Positions 34,116 to 43,462 of a stretch of DNA of 64,000 nucleotides are shown piece after piece. The notes beneath the pieces were generated by a model. It was not told the origin of the DNA, made no database searches, and was given only the letters and a program-made list of their open reading frames with translations. Numbering within the stretch: the stretch's first letter is position 1; every line of letters starts with the position of its first letter. Source of the DNA: Sphingosinicella terrae (lineage in GTDB: Bacteria > Pseudomonadota > Alphaproteobacteria > Sphingomonadales > Sphingomonadaceae); the NCBI RefSeq assembly GCF_003347635.1, contig NZ_QDFY01000006.1:62001-126000 (forward strand). Direction: 5' to 3'. A program made the translations under genes and the position numbers.

Positions 34116-37100
34116 ATGAGTGCGGACAATGTCGCTGGATCCACGAGCGCTTCCGGCGGAAGCGCCGCCAGCGGCAAGGTGTCGGGAGACTCCCTTCACC
34201 GGCAGCTGCGCGACAGCCTGGTCGAGGCGCTCCGGCGGGGCGCGCTTCCCGGCGAGCTGGAAGGGTTCGGCGACGAGGACTTCGTTCAGGCCGCCGAGTT
34301 CATCATCGAATGCGCCAGCCGTCGGCCGCCCGGCATCGCGCTGGTCAGGCTCGAATCGGCTGGCACCCAGCTCGGCCGGCGGCGGATGCGAATCTGCATC
34401 GCCAATGACGACATGCCCTTCCTGGTCGATTCGATCGCGACGGCGATCGCCGGCCGTGGCCTCATCATCCACCGCCTGCTCCATCCGGTCGTCTGCGTCC
34501 GACGCGACGGCCATGGCTGTCTCGAAGCGGTCGAGCCGCTCTGCGACGAGCCCCAGCGCCGCGAATCGATCATGTATATCGAAGTCGATCGCGCCGATGC
34601 CCGCAGCCGCAGCGAGTTGCTGACGGAGCTGCATCGCGTTCTCGCCGACGTCCGGGCCTCGGTCGTCGACTGGCCCGCGATGCAGGCGAGAATGCGCGCC
34701 GATGCCGACCTCATCCGCGGCGACGAGGAAGGCGCGGCGCTGCTGCGCTGGTTCGCCGACGGTGCGATGACGCTGCTCGGCTATCATGTCGAGCGGCCGA
34801 CCGGCCAGCCGACCGATGCGCTCGGCCTGTTCCGCCTTCCCGGCGAACCTACCGACGAAGGCGGATGCATGGGTGCGATCCGTTATTTCGAGCGGGGCGG
34901 ATCGGTGCCGCTCATCGCCAAGGCCGACCGCCGCTCTAGCGTGCACCGGCGGGTTCCGCTCGATCTTGTCGTCGTCCCTGTCCGCGAGGGCGACGATATC
35001 GTCGGCGTCGGGGTCCACGCCGGGCTGTGGACCAGCCAGGCGCTCACCGCTCCGGTCGAGGATGTGCCGCTACTCCGCCAGCGCCTGGGCGAGCTCGACC
35101 GCGACTTCGGTTTCGATCCGCGCGGCCATAGCGGCAAGGCGCTCCGCCACGCCGTCACCTCTCTGCCGCACGATCTGCTGATCAACCTGCCCTATGAAGC
35201 GGTGAAGGCGCTGGTGGTGACGGCGATGTCGCTGGCCGACCGGCCGCGGCCGACCCTGACCCTCGTCCGGTCGATACTGAAAGGCCATCTCTTCGCATTC
35301 GTCTGGCTGCCGCGCGACGAGCTGACCACCCGGCGCCGTATCGCCATCGGCCGAATGATCGCCAAGGCATCGTCGGGCGAGATCAACAATTATGCGGTCG
35401 ACCTCGGCGACGGCGACCTCGCCTTGATTCGCTACACCCTGTCGGTCGCGGCCGATTCCCCGGATCCCGACGTCGCCGAGCTCGACCGCCGGCTCGACGA
35501 GATGGTCCGCGGCTGGGAACCCAATGTCGAGGAGGCGCTTGGGGAACTGGTCGGACCGACCCGCGCAACCCGCCTCGCGCTCACCTATCTCGGCCGCTTT
35601 CCCGAAGGCTATCGGATCCGGACGGGCGCCCAGGAGGCCGCCGCGGACGTCGCCCGAATCGATGCGCTCTCAGGACTGCAGGCCCGCGACGTCCGGCTGT
35701 TCGGCCGCGAAGGCGATGCGGCGGAGCGCCTGCATCTCAAGACCTATCGCTGGGGCGAGATGATCCCGCTCTCTGAGGCGGTGCCGGTCCTCGAGAATTT
35801 CGGGTTTCGGGTGCTTGAGGAAGTCCCGACGGCGATGACCGGTGCCGGCGGCGCCCATATCTCCGCCTTCGAGCTCGACGTGGCCGGCGGCGGCCACGCT
35901 TCGAACGTGCTGGCGCGAAGCCAGATGGTCGAGCGGGCGATCGCGGCCGTGCTCGAGGCTCGTGCCGAGAACGATCCGTTCAACCAGCTCATCGTCGCCT
36001 CCGGTCTGGAGCCGCGCGATGCGGTGCTGTTCCGCGCCTGGTTCCGGTATCTGCGCCAGACCGGCTTGTCTTATTCCCAGCAGACCGTCGTCGACGCGCT
36101 TCGCCACGCGCCGGAGGTGACCAAGGGGCTGATCGCGCTGTTCGATGCGATGCACGATCCATCGCTCTCCGGCGATCGCGACGCGGCGATCGCTGCCGCC
36201 GAGGCGCGGATAAACCGAGGCCTGGCGGCGGTCGCCGCGATCGATGAAGATCGAATCCTGCGCCTCTTCCGCGGCGTCATCGCCGCGACCCTGCGCACCA
36301 ACGCCTTCGCGCCGGCCGGGGCCGAGGCGCTCGCCTTCAAACTCGATTCGGCGCAGGTGCCGGGGTTGCCGGCGCCGGTGCCGTGGCGCGAGATCTGGGT
36401 CTACAGCCCGCGGCTCGAAGGCATTCACTTGCGCGGCGGCCCGATCGCCCGCGGCGGGCTGCGCTGGTCCGACCGGCGCGACGATTTCCGCACCGAGATC
36501 CTCGGCCTGATGAAGGCGCAGCTCGTCAAGAATGCGGTGATCGTGCCGACCGGTGCCAAGGGCGGCTTCTATCCCAAGCAGCTTCCCACCGCCTCCGATC
36601 GTGACGCCTGGCTGGCCGAAGGCACCGAATCCTACCGGATCTTCATCCGCGCCTTGCTTTCGGTCACCGACAATATCGTCGAGGACAAGGTCGTCCATCC
36701 GCCGCAGGTCACCGTCCGCGACGGCGACGATCCCTATTTCGTCGTCGCCGCCGACAAGGGAACCGCCACCTTCTCTGACGTCGCCAACGGCATCGCGGTA
36801 TCGCAGGGCTTCTGGCTCGGCGATGCCTTCGCCTCCGGCGGCAGCCAGGGCTACGATCACAAGGCGATGGGCATCACCGCCCGCGGCGCCTGGGTCTCCG
36901 TTCAGCGCCATTTCCGCGAGCTCGGCATCGACGTCCAGACCCAGCCGATCCGGGTCGCCGGCGTCGGCGACATGTCGGGCGACGTGTTCGGCAACGGCAT
37001 GCTGCTGTCGAAGGCGATCCGCCTGGTCGCCGCCTTCGATCATCGCCACATCTTCCTCGATCCCGACCCCGATGCCGCGCGCAGCTGGATCGAGCGCAAG

Positions 37101-38822
37101 CGTCTGTTCGATCTGCCGCGATCGAGCTGGGCCGACTATGACACCAGCCTGATCTCGACGGGCGGCGGCGTGTTCCCACGCAGCCAGAAGGCGATCCCGC
37201 TCAGCCCCGAGGTCCGCTCGATGCTGCAGCTCGACGCGCCGGAGGTCGACCCGGCGACCTTGATCAAGGCGATCCTGAGGAGCCCTGTCGACCTGCTCTG
37301 GTTCGGCGGCATCGGCACCTACATCAAAGCGAGCGATCAGGGTCATGCCGATGTCGGCGATCCCGGCAACGACTCGATCCGGGTCAATGCGGCCGAGCTG
37401 CGCGCGCGCTCGATCGGCGAGGGCGCGAACCTCGCCGTCACCCAGGCAGCCCGGATTGAGTTCGCTCAGGTCGGGGGCCGCATCAACACCGACTTCATCG
37501 ACAATTCGGCGGGCGTCGACTGCTCCGACAACGAGGTCAACATCAAGATCCCGCTCAACCGGGAGATGTCGGAGGGCCGGCTCGAATTCGAGACGCGCAA
37601 CAGCCTCCTCGCCGAGATGACCGACGAGGTCGCCGAGATCGTGCTCGAGGACAATCGACTGCAGACGCTGGCCCTGTCGATCGCGGAGCGCGGCGGCGCC
37701 GACGCGCTGCCTCAGCTGGTCCGCGTCATCGAGGTGCTCGAGGAGAGCGGCCGCCTCAACCGCGCCGTCGAGGGGCTCGACAGCAATGAGGAGCTGCTGC
37801 GCCGGGCCCAGCAGAATCAGGGCCTCACCCGGCCCGAGCTGGCCGTGCTTCTGTCGACCACCAAGATGCGCCTCCAGTCGGCGATCGAGATCGCCCCGTT
37901 TGTCGAGGATCCGACGCTCGAGCCGGAGCTGCTCGGCGCCTTTCCGCCGCAAATGCAGGATCGCCATCGCGACGCCATACTCCGACACCGGCTGCGCAAG
38001 CAGATCATCGCCACCAAGATCGCCAACCGCTTCGTCAACCGCCTCGGCATCATCGCCCCGCTCTCGCTGACCGAGCAGGAGGGCGCCGCTTACGGCCAGG
38101 CCGCCGCCGCCTTCGTCGCCGCCGAGCGGCTGTTCGGCATGAAGCATCTCTGGGAGGATCTCGACGCCACCGACATGCCCGAGCAGGCGCGGCTGGCCTT
38201 GTTCGATCAGGCCTCTCGCGGGCTCCAGTTCCACATCGCCGACCTGCTGCGCTGCACGTCGCCGGACGAGATGCCGGGTCAGATCGTCGACCGGCTCCGG
38301 CCGGGGCTCGACAAGCTGACCGCGGGCTTGGGCGAACTGCTCCGGCCCGAGCCGCTGGCGGAAGCGTCCGCTCTCCGGTCCGGCCTCGAGGGGCTGGGCG
38401 GTCCGCCCGAATTGGTCGGCCGGATCGTGCGGCTGTTCGAGCTCAATGCCGGCATCGGCCTCGCCGTGCTTGGCCGCCGGATCGGTGTCGACGAGGTGGT
38501 GCTGACCAGGGCCTATACCCGTCTCGGCGAGGCGCTGGGACTCGACTGGGCGCAGAATGCGGCCAACCAGTTCCAGGCCAAGGACCAGTGGGAACGGCTG
38601 CTGACCGCCGGCCTCGCCCGCGATTTCGAGCAGCTGCGGCTCGAATTCCTCGGCCGGCGCGACAGCGATCCGGAAGCGGCGGTCGAGCGCTGGGTGGCCG
38701 ACCAGGGACCGCGGATCGAGCAGTTCCGCAACACCGTCGAGCGGGCGCGGGCGGCCACGGTCACCACCTCCCCGATGCTCGCCCAGATCGCCACCCAGGC
38801 CCGCGTGCTGCTGGCGCGGTAA
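34116..38822 (+). CDS. gdhZ: NAD-specific glutamate dehydrogenase, large 180-kDa type
   Basis: A 1568-residue enzyme that deaminates glutamate to 2-oxoglutarate and ammonium with NAD. This is the length of the large bacterial class. The N-terminal half carries ACT-like regulatory domains (KVSGDSLHRQLRDSLVEALR and the later LRIRTGAQEAA region). The catalytic half holds RGGLRWSDRRDDFRTEILGL and VIVPTGAKGGFYPKQLP, with the conserved lysines, and the nucleotide fold VAGVGDMSGDVFGNGML. A helical C-terminal region follows. AGGAG lies 8 bp before the ATG at 34116; an upstream in-frame ATG has no ribosome site. It is monocistronic by layout and probably supports growth on amino acids. Symbol follows Caulobacter usage. 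Confidence 0.92.
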   Translation: MSADNVAGSTSASGGSAASGKVSGDSLHRQLRDSLVEALRRGALPGELEGFGDEDFVQAAEFIIECASRRPPGIALVRLESAGTQLGRRRMRICIANDDMPFLVDSIATAIAGRGLIIHRLLHPVVCVRRDGHGCLEAVEPLCDEPQRRESIMYIEVDRADARSRSELLTELHRVLADVRASVVDWPAMQARMRADADLIRGDEEGAALLRWFADGAMTLLGYHVERPTGQPTDALGLFRLPGEPTDEGGCMGAIRYFERGGSVPLIAKADRRSSVHRRVPLDLVVVPVREGDDIVGVGVHAGLWTSQALTAPVEDVPLLRQRLGELDRDFGFDPRGHSGKALRHAVTSLPHDLLINLPYEAVKALVVTAMSLADRPRPTLTLVRSILKGHLFAFVWLPRDELTTRRRIAIGRMIAKASSGEINNYAVDLGDGDLALIRYTLSVAADSPDPDVAELDRRLDEMVRGWEPNVEEALGELVGPTRATRLALTYLGRFPEGYRIRTGAQEAAADVARIDALSGLQARDVRLFGREGDAAERLHLKTYRWGEMIPLSEAVPVLENFGFRVLEEVPTAMTGAGGAHISAFELDVAGGGHASNVLARSQMVERAIAAVLEARAENDPFNQLIVASGLEPRDAVLFRAWFRYLRQTGLSYSQQTVVDALRHAPEVTKGLIALFDAMHDPSLSGDRDAAIAAAEARINRGLAAVAAIDEDRILRLFRGVIAATLRTNAFAPAGAEALAFKLDSAQVPGLPAPVPWREIWVYSPRLEGIHLRGGPIARGGLRWSDRRDDFRTEILGLMKAQLVKNAVIVPTGAKGGFYPKQLPTASDRDAWLAEGTESYRIFIRALLSVTDNIVEDKVVHPPQVTVRDGDDPYFVVAADKGTATFSDVANGIAVSQGFWLGDAFASGGSQGYDHKAMGITARGAWVSVQRHFRELGIDVQTQPIRVAGVGDMSGDVFGNGMLLSKAIRLVAAFDHRHIFLDPDPDAARSWIERKRLFDLPRSSWADYDTSLISTGGGVFPRSQKAIPLSPEVRSMLQLDAPEVDPATLIKAILRSPVDLLWFGGIGTYIKASDQGHADVGDPGNDSIRVNAAELRARSIGEGANLAVTQAARIEFAQVGGRINTDFIDNSAGVDCSDNEVNIKIPLNREMSEGRLEFETRNSLLAEMTDEVAEIVLEDNRLQTLALSIAERGGADALPQLVRVIEVLEESGRLNRAVEGLDSNEELLRRAQQNQGLTRPELAVLLSTTKMRLQSAIEIAPFVEDPTLEPELLGAFPPQMQDRHRDAILRHRLRKQIIATKIANRFVNRLGIIAPLSLTEQEGAAYGQAAAAFVAAERLFGMKHLWEDLDATDMPEQARLALFDQASRGLQFHIADLLRCTSPDEMPGQIVDRLRPGLDKLTAGLGELLRPEPLAEASALRSGLEGLGGPPELVGRIVRLFELNAGIGLAVLGRRIGVDEVVLTRAYTRLGEALGLDWAQNAANQFQAKDQWERLLTAGLARDFEQLRLEFLGRRDSDPEAAVERWVADQGPRIEQFRNTVERARAATVTTSPMLAQIATQARVLLAR

Positions 38823-38841
38823 GACCTAAGGTCTGTCCCGG

Positions 38842-39072
38842 TCAGGACGGGCTCCAGCCGGCCGCCCGGCGGAACAGCCACACCCGGATCGCGCTGGCGA
38901 GGTTGGCGGGATCGGGCTCGCTGATCCGCTCCGCGTCGATCCGGGCGACGAGCGCGTTGAGCGGAAGCTGCTCCTGCTCCGCCGCCTCGCGCAGCGCTTG
39001 CCAGAAGGCCGGCTCCAGGCTGATCGAGGTGGCGTGGCCGGCAATCATGATCGATCTTTTCACCGGCCCCAT
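38842..39072 (-). CDS. Ribbon-helix-helix domain protein
   Basis: A 76-residue protein. VKRSIMIAGHATSISLEPAF gives the beta-strand and first helix of a ribbon-helix-helix DNA-binding fold, followed by ALREAAEQEQLPLNALVARI and a Trp-rich end. The family (RHH_4) is common in alphaproteobacteria and often follows phaB or NADPH genes. The start is ATG at 39072, 13 bp after the phaB stop; GTG at 39063 and ATG at 39048 are also in frame, but the motif VKRS is normally inside the protein. It is convergent with the glutamate dehydrogenase gene and may autoregulate a small operon with phaB (inference). Confidence 0.72.
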   Translation of the reverse strand: MGPVKRSIMIAGHATSISLEPAFWQALREAAEQEQLPLNALVARIDAERISEPDPANLASAIRVWLFRRAAGWSPS

Positions 39073-39085
39073 CGCCGCGCCCGCC

Positions 39086-39808
39086 TCAATACATGTGCTG
39101 GCCGCCGTTGATCGACAGCGTCGAGCCGGTGACGAAGCCGGCATCTTCCGAGCAGAGAAAGGCGACGCCGCGGGCGATCTCTTCGGCGTGGCCGAGCCGG
39201 CCGACCGGTATCCGGGCGACGATCTTCTCGAGCACGTCCTGCGGGACGGCCGCGACCATCTCGGTGTCGATATAGCCGGGCGCGATCGCATTGACGGTGA
39301 TGCCGGCGCGCGCGCCCTCCTGCGCCAGCGCCTTGGTGAAGCCATGGATTCCGGACTTGGCGGCGGCGTAATTGACCTGGCCATATTGGCCGGCTTGGCC
39401 GTTGATCGAGCCGATATTGACGATCCTCCCATATTTGCGCTCGTTCATGCCGTTCCACACCGCCTTGGCCATGTTGAAGCAGCCGCCGAGATTGACGTCG
39501 ATCACTTCGTCCCACATCTGCCGCGTCATCCGCTTCATCGTGCCGTCCCGGGTAATGCCGGCATTGTTGACGAGGACGTCGACGGGGCCGAGCTCCTCCT
39601 CGACCTGGCCGACGCCGGCCAGGCAGGAATCGAGGTCGGAGACATCCCATCTATAGGCCTTGATCCGGGTGCGCTCGCTGAACTGCCGCGCCTTCTCCTC
39701 ATTGCCCGCATAATTGGCGGCGACGGTCACCCCCGCGTCGCGAAGCGCGATGCTGATCGCCTCGCCAATGCCTCGCGTCCCACCGGTGACGATTGCAACT
39801 CGCGCCAT
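39086..39808 (-). CDS. phaB: Acetoacetyl-CoA reductase PhaB
   Basis: A 240-residue short-chain dehydrogenase. The cofactor site is VTGGTRGIGEAISIAL; the substrate and catalytic region is NNAGITRDGTMKRMTRQMWD, with Ser in IVNIGSINGQAGQYGQVNYA and the Tyr/Lys of YAAAKSG. The GTRGIG and NYAGNEEKA segments match PhaB, which reduces acetoacetyl-CoA to (R)-3-hydroxybutyryl-CoA for polyhydroxybutyrate. The start at 39808 has GAGGAGAGGATA upstream. No phaA or phaC is adjacent, but a ribbon-helix-helix gene follows in the same direction. Confidence 0.9.
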   Translation of the reverse strand: MARVAIVTGGTRGIGEAISIALRDAGVTVAANYAGNEEKARQFSERTRIKAYRWDVSDLDSCLAGVGQVEEELGPVDVLVNNAGITRDGTMKRMTRQMWDEVIDVNLGGCFNMAKAVWNGMNERKYGRIVNIGSINGQAGQYGQVNYAAAKSGIHGFTKALAQEGARAGITVNAIAPGYIDTEMVAAVPQDVLEKIVARIPVGRLGHAEEIARGVAFLCSEDAGFVTGSTLSINGGQHMY

Positions 39809-39840
39809 TATCCTCTCCTCTTCTGTTATCGGCCCGGGCC

Positions 39841-40848
39841 TTATTGCGCCCCTGTCCATCCTTCAAGCTCGCGCGCCAGCAGCCGCTTCAGCATCGTCAC
39901 CCCCGGCGCGCTGTCGTTCAGGCAGGAAAGATAGGCGAAGTCGGTTCCGCCCGCTTCGGTGAAGGATTCACGGCCGCGGATCGCGAGCTCCTCCAGCGTC
40001 TCGACGCAATCGGCGGAGAAGCCCGGCGCCAGCACGGCGACGCGCCGAACGCCTTTGCCGGGCAGGCCGGCGAGCACCTTGTCGGTCGCGGGCTCGAGCC
40101 ATTTCGCCCGGCCGAACCGCGACTGGAACGCCACGATCAGCTCGCGGCCCATCGCCTCCGCCAGCAGCCGCGCCGTCTTGCGGCAATGGCAGTGGTAGGG
40201 GTCGCCGAGATGAAGGGTGCGCTCGGGCATGCCGTGGAAGCTGGCGACGATCGCCTCCGGCTCGAAAGGCAGCGCCGCGATCTCGGCCTCGGTCACCGCC
40301 TTGAGCGCGGCGATATACTCCGGATCTTCGAAATAAGGGGGCAGGGTGCGTACTGCCGGCTGCCAGCGCATCCGGCGAAGATGGGCGAACGCCTCGTCAT
40401 TGGCGGTGGCCGTCGTCGCGGCGCAATATTGCGGGTAGAGCGGCGCGATCAGGATTCGCGTGCAGCCGGCCGCCCACAGGGCGTCGACCCGCTCGGCGAT
40501 GGCGGGGCGGCCGTAGCGCATCGCATGATCGACGATCACGCCGGGCCCGAAGGCGCCGGCCAGCGCCTTCGCCTGCCGCGCCGTGATCGCCGCCAGCGGC
40601 GAACCTTCCTCGGTCCACACCTGGCGATAGGCCTCGGCCGACTTGCGGGGCCGGCGCGGGAGGATGATTCCGCGCAGGATCGGCTGCCAGACGAGCTGCG
40701 GGATCTCGATCACGCGCGGGTCGGAAAGAAACTCCTTGAGGTACAGCCGCACCGCGCCCGGCTCCGGCGCATTCGGCGTACCGAGATTGATCAGCAGCAC
40801 GCCCAGCCTGGCTGGCGGGACGGCGGGATGGTCGGCCGGTGGCTTCAC
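39841..40848 (-). CDS. hemH: Ferrochelatase
   Basis: A 335-residue enzyme that inserts Fe(II) into protoporphyrin IX as the last step of haem synthesis. LGVLLINLGTPNAPEP opens the fold, LYPQYCAATTATAND and SFHGMPERTLHLGDPYHC give the metal-binding His and porphyrin-facing loop, and YLSCLND near the end holds the conserved acidic partner. The GTG start at 40848 overlaps the stop of the upstream molybdopterin gene by 4 bp, so the two are translationally coupled. Size and order of motifs are normal for the alphaproteobacterial enzyme. Confidence 0.93.
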   Translation of the reverse strand: MKPPADHPAVPPARLGVLLINLGTPNAPEPGAVRLYLKEFLSDPRVIEIPQLVWQPILRGIILPRRPRKSAEAYRQVWTEEGSPLAAITARQAKALAGAFGPGVIVDHAMRYGRPAIAERVDALWAAGCTRILIAPLYPQYCAATTATANDEAFAHLRRMRWQPAVRTLPPYFEDPEYIAALKAVTEAEIAALPFEPEAIVASFHGMPERTLHLGDPYHCHCRKTARLLAEAMGRELIVAFQSRFGRAKWLEPATDKVLAGLPGKGVRRVAVLAPGFSADCVETLEELAIRGRESFTEAGGTDFAYLSCLNDSAPGVTMLKRLLARELEGWTGAQ

Positions 40849-43073
40849 CGGACGGCCCCGACGACCAGCGGCAGGGACCGCAGCCGCCGCCCGGTCAGCG
40901 AGAAGAGCGCGTTGGCCACGGCCGGCGCCGCGGTCGGCACGGCCAGTTCGGTGACCCCGCCGGGCTCCTCGTCGCTCTCGAGGAGCTCGACCGCGACCTC
41001 GGGCGAGTCGCGCAGGAGAGGCAGGCGATGGGCACCGATTGTGCGCGCGGTCGGAATGCCGCCGGCCAGCTCGACCGGCTCGCCGACCGCCTGCGAGATG
41101 CCGTGGACGAGGCCGCCCTCGATCTGCTGGCGAACGATCTCCGGATTGACCACTCGGCCGCAATCGACCGCGCAAACTGCCCGAAGCACGCGGACGCGCT
41201 GCTCGCGGGTCACCTCGATCTCGACCAGGGTAGCGACATAGGATCCGAAGGCGCGGTGAACGGCGATGCCCATGCCGCTGCCGGCGGCGCCGCCGTCCCA
41301 GCCGCCGATCGCGGTCGCCGTCTGCAGCACCCGCGCGAGGCGGGCATCCTGGCCGACCATGCGCATCCGGAACGAGAAGGGCTCAATCCCCGCCGCCCGC
41401 GCCAGCTCGTCGATGAAACTCTCGGTGAAGAAGGCGGTGTAGCTGTGGGCGCCGGACCGCCAGACGCCCGTATCGATGCCGATCTCGACCGGCACATGGT
41501 CGACGGCGAGGTTCGGGATCGCATAAGGCGGCACGGCGCCGCCGACCGGCCCGCCGTCCGGTTGAAAGAAACTCCCGGCGACGCGAAGCCGCCGTGCCAC
41601 CTCGGCCGCTGTCGCCGGCACGGCGATCCGCGCCTGCCAGGCCGAAATGCCTGCCGGCGCGATCCAGGCGTGCATGCGCGCAGCGGCCGGCGGCCGGAAG
41701 GTGTCGCGCTGGATCTCCTGGATCCGCGGCCAGGTCAGCTGGACGGGGCGACCGACCCGTACGGCGACCACCGCCGCCTGCTCGATCGCTACTACCTCGA
41801 GCTTGCGTCCATAGCCGCCGCCGACCAGGGTCGGATAGAGCGTCACCTGACCTTCGGCAAAGCCGACCGCGCGGGCCGCCGCCGCACGCGCCAGTGCCGG
41901 AGCCTGGGTCGGCGCCCAGATCTCCAGCCGATCGCCGATCAGCCGTGCCGTCGCCGTCAACGGCTCGATCGCCGCGCTCGGCGCCAGCCCGACCTCATAG
42001 CGTGCGGTGACGTGGCTGGCGCCGGGGAAGGCGCCGTCGATGTCGCCGGCCTCGAATCGCCGGTCGGCTTCACCCTCATCGAGCGCGGCGGCCAGGGCTG
42101 CGGGAATGTCTGCGGTCGACGGCAGGCCAGCGGGGACTTCGTAGCGCGCCTGAAGCGCGTCGAGCGCCCTAGCCGCCGCCCACCAATTGCCGCCGACCAC
42201 CGCCAGCCAGTCGGCATGCTCGATCACCGTCAGCGCGTCGAATACCGCGTCGGCGGCGGCGGCGTCCATCGCCACCCGGCGACTTCCGCGCGGACCGCTG
42301 CGAACGGCAGCATAGACCATGTCGGGCAGCCGTACGTCGGCGGCGAAGATCGCGGTGCCGTCGATCTTGGCGGGGATGTCGAGGCGCGGCAGCGGCTGGC
42401 CGACCAGCCGATTGTCGGCACCGCCGCGGATCGGCAGATCGGGCGGCAGCTCCTCGCCCGCGGCGGCTTCGGCCAATTGCGAAAACGGAATGCGATCGCC
42501 TTCCCGCCAGACGAAGCCTTCGCGGGTGTCGAGGCTCTCCCAGTCGGCGTCCCATCGCCTCGCCGCCGCCTTGCTGAGCAGCGCCCGGGCCGCGGCACCC
42601 GCCTCCTGCATCCTCGCCTCGAAGGCTCGGATCGAGGTCGAGCCCCCGGTCAGCATCAGCGCCTCCCGGGTCGCATATTGCTGCGCCGACCAGCGATCGA
42701 CGCCGAACAGCGCGGGGAAGCCGCTTTCCGCGCCGGCCTCCTCGGCAAGGACCATATTGGCGTAGAGCGGGCTGATCGGCGCCGGCTCGACCGAGACCGT
42801 CCGCCAGTCGGCGCCGAGCTCGTCCGCGAGAATTTGCGGGAGGCTGGTATAGACGCCCTGTCCCAGCTCCACCTGCGGCACGGCCACCACGACGCGGCCG
42901 TCGGCGGCGATCTTGAGGAAGGCGTTGATAATCGTCTCGCCTTCGGCGGCGCGAAGATTGGGACGATAGACACGCGGCCAGAACGCCCAGGCGACGACCA
43001 GCCCGATTCCCGCGCCGCCGCCTACCAGCAGCGTGCGCCGGCTTATTCCGCGACTGTCGCCGTCCCGCGCCAT
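40845..43073 (-). CDS. Molybdopterin-binding subunit, isoquinoline 1-oxidoreductase beta type
   Basis: A 742-residue molybdenum hydroxylase large subunit. A twin-arginine signal (SRRTLLVGGGAGIGLVVAWA) precedes the aldehyde-oxidase-type fold: VPQVELGQGVYTSLPQIL, ARMQEAGAAARALLSKAA, PTLVGGGYGRKLEV and GGLVHGISQAVGEPV. Near the end GGVTELAVPTAAPAVANA keeps the Glu used for catalysis in this family. The usual partner, a small 2Fe-2S subunit, is absent on both sides; ferrochelatase follows by a 4-bp overlap instead. It probably oxidises an aldehyde or N-heterocycle in the periplasm, with electrons leaving through an unlinked subunit or cytochrome. Confidence 0.85.
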   Translation of the reverse strand: MARDGDSRGISRRTLLVGGGAGIGLVVAWAFWPRVYRPNLRAAEGETIINAFLKIAADGRVVVAVPQVELGQGVYTSLPQILADELGADWRTVSVEPAPISPLYANMVLAEEAGAESGFPALFGVDRWSAQQYATREALMLTGGSTSIRAFEARMQEAGAAARALLSKAAARRWDADWESLDTREGFVWREGDRIPFSQLAEAAAGEELPPDLPIRGGADNRLVGQPLPRLDIPAKIDGTAIFAADVRLPDMVYAAVRSGPRGSRRVAMDAAAADAVFDALTVIEHADWLAVVGGNWWAAARALDALQARYEVPAGLPSTADIPAALAAALDEGEADRRFEAGDIDGAFPGASHVTARYEVGLAPSAAIEPLTATARLIGDRLEIWAPTQAPALARAAAARAVGFAEGQVTLYPTLVGGGYGRKLEVVAIEQAAVVAVRVGRPVQLTWPRIQEIQRDTFRPPAAARMHAWIAPAGISAWQARIAVPATAAEVARRLRVAGSFFQPDGGPVGGAVPPYAIPNLAVDHVPVEIGIDTGVWRSGAHSYTAFFTESFIDELARAAGIEPFSFRMRMVGQDARLARVLQTATAIGGWDGGAAGSGMGIAVHRAFGSYVATLVEIEVTREQRVRVLRAVCAVDCGRVVNPEIVRQQIEGGLVHGISQAVGEPVELAGGIPTARTIGAHRLPLLRDSPEVAVELLESDEEPGGVTELAVPTAAPAVANALFSLTGRRLRSLPLVVGAVR

Positions 43074-43164
43074 CCAGGGCCTGATAGAGGGCCGTCCGGG
43101 CGGCGGCTAGAGCTTGATTCCCGGGCGGCTTTTCGCCATTCGCTGCTCGCATCCGGGAGCGAAC

Positions 43165-43443
43165 ATGGCCGCACGTATCTACCAGCGCTACAAGAACGCG
43201 ATGCAGTCGGGAAAGGCGCGCACCGACGAGTGGGTGCTCGAGTTCGAATCGCGCCGCCCCAAGCGTGCCGATCCGCTCACCGGCTGGTCCGGCGGCGCCG
43301 ATACTCAGGAGCAGGTACAGCTTACCTTCCCCAGCCTCGATGCGGCCAAGGCCTATGCCGAGCGCCATGGGATCGACCATCATGTCGTTCCGCCGGCATT
43401 GCCCCGGCTGAAGCTCCAGTCCTACGCGGACAATTTCCGCTGA
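43165..43443 (+). CDS. NDUFS4-like accessory subunit of complex I
   Basis: A 92-residue protein of the ETC_C1_NDUFS4 family. AARIYQRYKNAMQSGKARTD is the start, WVLEFESRRPKRADPLTGWS is the signature, and QVQLTFPSLDAAKAYAERHG completes the fold. In mitochondria and alphaproteobacteria it is a peripheral supernumerary subunit of NADH:ubiquinone oxidoreductase. The ATG at 43165 has GGGAG 5-6 bp upstream. The complex I operon itself is not in this window, which is usual for this gene. Confidence 0.9.
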   Translation: MAARIYQRYKNAMQSGKARTDEWVLEFESRRPKRADPLTGWSGGADTQEQVQLTFPSLDAAKAYAERHGIDHHVVPPALPRLKLQSYADNFR

Positions 43444-43462
43444 CGCCCTGACGGGGGCGGTG

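Noticed and set aside
35670-38234. 854-codon minus-strand frame inside the glutamate dehydrogenase gene
   Set aside because: High GC makes long antisense frames common; the plus-strand product has full-length family motifs and this frame has none.
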